Origin: Cyanobacteria bacterium UBA11153
GTDB lineage: Bacteria > Cyanobacteriota > Cyanobacteriia > Cyanobacteriales > Coleofasciculaceae
DNA: 17,133 bases
Assembly (NCBI GenBank): GCA_003511885.1
Contig: DOIX01000140.1
Span: 5,441 to 22,573, forward strand
Reading direction: 5' to 3'
Below, piece by piece: positions 13,790-17,133 of the stretch (position 1 is its first letter; the number at the start of each line of letters is the position of its first letter). The notes beneath the pieces were generated by a model. It was not told where the DNA came from. It made no database searches and saw nothing but the letters and a program-made list of their open reading frames with translations. The translations under genes were made by a program, and so were the position numbers.

Positions 13790-14854
13790 ATGAATAAAAA
13801 AACAATCAAAATTATCATATTTGGAGTATTAGGTGGTTTACTACTCGCTTTTCTATTAGATTACAGCTTTGGTGTATTTAATAGATGGCAAACAGCCCAT
13901 AGCACAAATCACTCAGATCCGAAAATTAAGGTCATCGCTAATAGCAATATTACCCTTAAATGTCCGCCAGAAATGGTAGCAATTCCTGGCGGTACTTTTA
14001 CCATGGGATCTGACAATCATTATGAAGAAGAAGAGCTAGTCAAAGATGTTAAGGTAAAAAATTTTTGCATGGACAAATATGAGATAACTAATGCCCAATT
14101 TGCCCAATTTGTTAAAGAAACAGGATATATTACGATTGCCCAAAAACCATTACCTCCTGAAAATTTCCCCAATCTGTCTGAAGCACAGCGGAAACCTGGT
14201 TCATTAGTATTTCAGCCCCCATCTGGCAACCAACCAATTCCAGAGCTTAGTTGGTGGAGTTGGGTACCAGGTGCAAATTGGCAACATCCCGATGGTCCTC
14301 ATAGCAATATTGAAGGAAAAGATAATTATCCTGTTGTCCAGATTGCCTACCAAGATGCTGAAGCTTATGCGAAATGGGCAGGAAAATCTCTCCCCACAGA
14401 AGTAGAATGGGAATTTGCCGCCCAAGGTGGATTAAAAAATGCCATCTACACTTGGGGCAACGAATATTCTGCCACCAAAGCTAATACCTGGCAGGGAGAG
14501 TTTCCTATCAAAAATACAAAAGAAGACGGATATGTAGGTACAGCGCCAGTGGGATCTTTTCCAGCCAATGGCTATGGATTATACGATATGGCAGGTAATG
14601 TTTGGGAGTGGACAAATGACTGGTATCGTATGGGACATGAGGGTAAATCTCATCAAACTAATCCTACCGTATCTAATCCTAACCAAAGTTTCGATCCGCG
14701 AGAACCTGGTGCAGCAAAACATGTTATTAAAGGTGGTTCCTATTTATGTGCCCCTAATTATTGTAGCCGTTATCGCCCCGCTGCCCGCGAAGCCCAATCA
14801 CCCGATACTGGTACATCTCATATTGGATTTCGCTTGGTAAAAGTTCCAGGTTAG
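13790..14854 (+). CDS. formylglycine-generating enzyme (SUMF1/FGE), membrane-anchored
   Basis: The enzyme oxidises the active-site cysteine of type I sulfatases to C-alpha-formylglycine, using O2 and copper. The 354-aa sequence carries the family landmarks: MVAIPGGTFTMGSD (about 59-73), MDKYEITNAQFAQFV, 'PGANWQHPDGP', WAGKSLPTEVEWEFAAQGG, ANTWQGEFPIKNT-EDG, GYGLYDMAGNVWEWT, and the C-terminal GGSYLCAPNYCSRYRPAARE. C320 and C325 sit in the same C-x4-C spacing as human C336/C341, so this is a true FGE and not only a member of the wider FGE-sulfatase domain group (EgtB-like or kinase-linked). Residues about 8-25 form a transmembrane helix after a basic start (MNKKTIK) with no cleavage site, which predicts a periplasm-facing domain. 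The cognate sulfatase is the next gene. The start codon directly follows a heptamer array with no Shine-Dalgarno. Confidence 0.95.
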   Translation: MNKKTIKIIIFGVLGGLLLAFLLDYSFGVFNRWQTAHSTNHSDPKIKVIANSNITLKCPPEMVAIPGGTFTMGSDNHYEEEELVKDVKVKNFCMDKYEITNAQFAQFVKETGYITIAQKPLPPENFPNLSEAQRKPGSLVFQPPSGNQPIPELSWWSWVPGANWQHPDGPHSNIEGKDNYPVVQIAYQDAEAYAKWAGKSLPTEVEWEFAAQGGLKNAIYTWGNEYSATKANTWQGEFPIKNTKEDGYVGTAPVGSFPANGYGLYDMAGNVWEWTNDWYRMGHEGKSHQTNPTVSNPNQSFDPREPGAAKHVIKGGSYLCAPNYCSRYRPAAREAQSPDTGTSHIGFRLVKVPG

Positions 14855-14945
14855 AGATAAGCTGCTACACTTTTAACAAAGTCTGTTTTGAGAGGAGGGG
14901 AGCTTATTGAGAGGGTTTGATCGATTTTTTTTCATATATAAAATA

Positions 14946-15075
14946 TATAGCACTACCAAGACATATTAGGACGTTGTTTTAACTTCAATCCTGAATTAAG
15001 AACAACGTAGTTTGAGAATATGTCCTAACCTTAATGCTTTGAGAATATGTCTTAACCTTAATGCGTAGCGCTATA
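14946..15075. mobile_element. 130-bp MITE-like palindromic element
   Basis: Terminal inverted repeats TATAGCACTAC (14946-14956) and GTAGCGCTATA (15065-15075) match at 10 of 11 positions. Inner complementary pairs are ACGTTGTT (14971-14978) with AACAACGT (15001-15008) and GACATATT (14960-14967) with AATATGTC (15017-15024). The right side has a 27-bp unit in tandem (15011-15037, 15038-15064, one mismatch), so a second AATATGTC lies at 15044-15051. No ORF is present. The TA-containing ends would suit IS630/mariner-type mobilisation, but no clear target duplication could be defined. Confidence 0.5.
15011..15064. repeat. 27-bp tandem duplication
   Basis: Two adjacent 27-bp units (15011-15037 and 15038-15064) differ at one position only (C15025 against T15052). 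Both lie in the right arm of the MITE-like element. Confidence 0.9.
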
Positions 15076-15101
15076 CAGTTTAAATTAGCAGTAGCTTATA
15101 G

Positions 15102-15122
15102 CAATTGACAATTGACAATTGA
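15102..15122. repeat. CAATTGA heptamer array, 3 units
   Basis: Three exact CAATTGA units (15102-15108, 15109-15115, 15116-15122) are followed by CAGGGAG. On the opposite strand these read TCAATTG, and they are related to the CAATTGT unit of the 4192-4268 array. Confidence 0.8.
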
Positions 15123-15262
15123 CAGGGAGAAAGTCGGCAAACCTAAAATCTCAAACTTGAGACTTTGACTCATATCCAAAATATTAAAAAATATTAAGTT
15201 TTGATGAAAAGTAAAATCACCATGAAAAATTCTGCTAAAATCTTACCTTAAGAAATAGACCT

Positions 15263-15277
15263 CTCTAATGTTTAGAG
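15263..15277 (+). promoter_or_regulatory. hairpin just upstream of sulfatase start
   Basis: CTCTAA (15263-15268), loop TGT, TTAGAG (15272-15277) ends one base before the sulfatase ATG at 15279. If formed in mRNA it would cover the usual ribosome-binding zone. It is AT-rich and only 6 bp, so the effect may be small. Confidence 0.3.
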
Positions 15278-15278
15278 T

Positions 15279-17063
15279 ATGTTGCAAAGAATTACCAGAC
15301 TTATTTTCGTAGCTAGCGTTACTACCGTTGCAGTCATCTTCTCTTCATCAGTGAGAGAAAGTGCAAGCGGACAATCAAATAGACGTTCCAAAGATGAGCG
15401 TCCTAATATTGTTATCCTAGTCGCCGATGACATGGGATATACCGATATAGGAGCTTATGGTAGTGAAGTCCCGACACCAAATATAGATGCTTTAGCTAAT
15501 AAAGGCATGAAGTTTACTAATTTTCATGTCGGACCATCTTGTTCTCCCAGTCGTTCTATGATCTTAACTGGTGTGGACAATCATAAAGCTGGCTTTGGCT
15601 CAATGCGAGATAGAATTACTCCTAACCAAAAGGGCAAGCCGGGATATGAAGCTCATCTTACCCAACAAGTAGTTACCTTCGCTGATATGATGAAGGATTC
15701 TGGATATCACACTTATATGGTGGGTAAGTGGCACATGGGCGAAGAAAGAGAATTTTGGCCCTATTCAAGAGGATTCGAGCAATCCTTTGCTATGTTGCAA
15801 GGTGCGGGAAGTCACTACACCAATGGTGGATTCGATCATTTAGATCCCATAAATACCTTTGTCGAAAACGATAAAATGGTAAGCACTTTACCTAAAGATT
15901 TTTACTCGACCAAAACTTTTACAGATAAGACAATTGAATTCATCGATAAAAACAGAAAGGATGACAAGCCATTTATCGCTTATATGGCTTACACAGCACC
16001 ACATTCTCCCTTCCAAGCCCCCCAAGAATATATCAAAAAATATATGGGCAAATATGATGCGGGTTGGGATAAAATCCGGGAACAACGCTTCAAACGGATG
16101 AAGGAGTTAGGTATTATTCCCGACTACATCAATTTACCGCCAAGATGGCCGATGGTGAAAGCTTGGGATCAGCTATCTCCAGAAGAAAAGAAGATAGAAT
16201 CGAAAAAAATGGCAGTTTATGCTGCTATGATCGACTATTTGGATATGAGTATTGGTCGATTTGTGAAATATTTGAAAGATACTGGTGAATATGATAACAC
16301 CATCTTTATCTTTATGTCTGACAATGGTGGTAGTATTCACGATGTCAGTCATGGTATGCCAGAATATGAGGAATGGCTGAAAAAGAGTGGCTACGATAAT
16401 AGTTATGAAAATATCGGGAATCCCAACTCTTTTACCAGTACTAGTTTTGGTTGGGGACAGGTAATTACTACACCTCATTGGGCAGCCAAAGGTACAGTAG
16501 CATCTGGCGGAATTAAAGCCCCATTTTTTGTTACTTATCCTAAAGCAATTAAACCAGGAATAACTCGTGCTTTTGCTAATGTGCGGGATATGACTCCTAC
16601 TTTCTTAGATTATGCTGGAGCTAAAATGCCCGGTAATAAATACAAGGGTAAGAGTATCTATCCCATTGAAGGAAAATCTATGCGCCCTTTATGGGAAGGG
16701 AAAAAAGAGCGGATTTACGGAGATAACGATCCCGTAGGTTTTGAACTTTATGGGAAAGCTAATAAGGCTTTAATCTTAGGCGATTGGAAAATCCTGCGAC
16801 TGGGAGATATGCCATGGGGCAGCGGTAATAATGAGAAATGGAAGCTGTTTAATATGGCAATCGATCCCACAGATATGAACGATTTATCGGCAATTTATCC
16901 CAATCAGGTGCAAAAAATGATTGCTTTGTACGAGCAATATGAGAAGAATGTGGGAGTTGTGCCTGCTGAAGCACCACAATCGAGTTTAGTTAATCCTAAT
17001 GTGGGAATTAATCCTGAAGTAGGGAATATTTTCGATAATGGGTTGCTGTTACCGAGTAATTAA
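15279..17063 (+). CDS. secreted type I (cysteine-type) arylsulfatase
   Basis: The 594-aa protein hydrolyses sulfate esters. It begins with a signal-peptide-like segment (MLQRITRLIFVASVTTVAVI, possible cleavage near ESASG|QS). The alkaline-phosphatase-like sulfatase fold follows: metal ligands D50-D51 in VADDMGYTDIGAYG, and the formylglycine motif C88-S-P-S-R92-x4-T-G, in which C88 would be converted by FGE. Then come K150/H152 in VGKWHMG, H242 in TAPHSPF, and D348-N349 in SDNGGS. Length and the 'GVDNHKAGFGSM' segment resemble arylsulfatases of the AtsA group, with the natural substrate unknown. It lies 424 bp after the FGE gene on the same strand. Its export means that it meets FGE either before or during translocation, or at the periplasmic face where this FGE is predicted to sit. 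No Shine-Dalgarno is obvious. Confidence 0.95.
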   Translation: MLQRITRLIFVASVTTVAVIFSSSVRESASGQSNRRSKDERPNIVILVADDMGYTDIGAYGSEVPTPNIDALANKGMKFTNFHVGPSCSPSRSMILTGVDNHKAGFGSMRDRITPNQKGKPGYEAHLTQQVVTFADMMKDSGYHTYMVGKWHMGEEREFWPYSRGFEQSFAMLQGAGSHYTNGGFDHLDPINTFVENDKMVSTLPKDFYSTKTFTDKTIEFIDKNRKDDKPFIAYMAYTAPHSPFQAPQEYIKKYMGKYDAGWDKIREQRFKRMKELGIIPDYINLPPRWPMVKAWDQLSPEEKKIESKKMAVYAAMIDYLDMSIGRFVKYLKDTGEYDNTIFIFMSDNGGSIHDVSHGMPEYEEWLKKSGYDNSYENIGNPNSFTSTSFGWGQVITTPHWAAKGTVASGGIKAPFFVTYPKAIKPGITRAFANVRDMTPTFLDYAGAKMPGNKYKGKSIYPIEGKSMRPLWEGKKERIYGDNDPVGFELYGKANKALILGDWKILRLGDMPWGSGNNEKWKLFNMAIDPTDMNDLSAIYPNQVQKMIALYEQYEKNVGVVPAEAPQSSLVNPNVGINPEVGNIFDNGLLLPSN

Positions 17064-17092
17064 GAAATATCAAGTCTGGTAGCATAAGTTGG

Positions 17093-17116
17093 TAGTGGGC
17101 ACTTAAGTGCCTACTA
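17093..17116 (+). terminator. 24-bp near-perfect palindrome after sulfatase
   Basis: The palindrome is centred on CACTTAAGTG, and a single mismatched pair near the outer end could form a G-T wobble in RNA. It begins 29 bp after the sulfatase stop. There is no T-tract after it, so it is either a factor-assisted terminator or a dispersed palindromic repeat. Confidence 0.4.
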
Positions 17117-17133
17117 AGCTGCTGCGCATTTAA

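Larger units (their letters stand above)
14855..15278. other. intergenic region between FGE and sulfatase genes
   Basis: 424 bp without a confident gene. It holds a MITE-like element with an internal duplication (14946-15075), a CAATTGA heptamer array (15102-15122), a 15-codon ORF (15204-15251), and a small CTCTAA-tgt-TTAGAG hairpin (15263-15277) immediately before the sulfatase ATG. No strong Shine-Dalgarno precedes the sulfatase. Confidence 0.6.

Noticed and set aside
13790..14854. Alternative reading as EgtB-like or generic FGE-sulfatase domain protein
   Set aside because: The C-x4-C active-site pair (C320, C325), the NTWQGEFP segment and an adjacent Cys-type sulfatase point to a true FGE.
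16173..16478. 101-codon minus-strand frame
   Set aside because: Antisense to conserved sulfatase sequence, including the DNGG motif.

Overview
The window looks like chromosomal DNA from a filamentous-type cyanobacterium. The signs are at least nine HIP1 octamers (GCGATCGC), an SLH-domain/OprB-type outer-membrane porin, an NhaS3-like cation/proton antiporter, and many intergenic heptanucleotide tandem repeats and short palindromic elements. The genus cannot be fixed from the sequence alone. No rRNA, tRNA or CRISPR array was seen.

Left part (1-3516, + strand): a membrane-anchored TPR protein, a small single-domain cupin, and a CPA2-family Na+/H+ (or K+/H+) antiporter, each apparently its own unit. 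Middle-left (3517-6693): an 857-bp repeat-rich intergenic region, then two minus-strand genes, a 238-aa two-TM protein of unknown function and a Wzx/MVF-type polysaccharide flippase. Region 6694-8367 is a 1.7-kb decay zone with no intact gene. It holds a probable MITE with TA target duplication, hairpins resembling IS200/IS605-family ends, and frameshifted or stop-interrupted coding remnants.

Right part (8368-17063, all + strand): an SLH/OprB porin; two tandem paralogous exported proteins with a LamG/DUF1080-like N-terminal domain and a galactose-binding-like C-terminal domain; a formylglycine-generating enzyme (FGE) with both active-site cysteines; and a secreted type I arylsulfatase with the matching C-S-P-S-R motif. 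FGE converts the sulfatase cysteine to formylglycine, so these two form a functional pair. The two LamG-like proteins and the porin are plausible partners for binding and importing material released from sulfated glycans. The whole set reads as a cell-envelope sulfated-glycan processing module, without SusC/D-like or TonB-type genes in the window. This function is inferred from domains and neighbourhood.

Most notable points: the FGE is predicted to be membrane-anchored facing the periplasm; one LamG paralogue is a lipoprotein while its sister has lost the lipobox cysteine; a heptamer repeat fills the ribosome-binding region of the FGE gene; and several MITE-like elements sit in the gaps between sulfatase-module genes.
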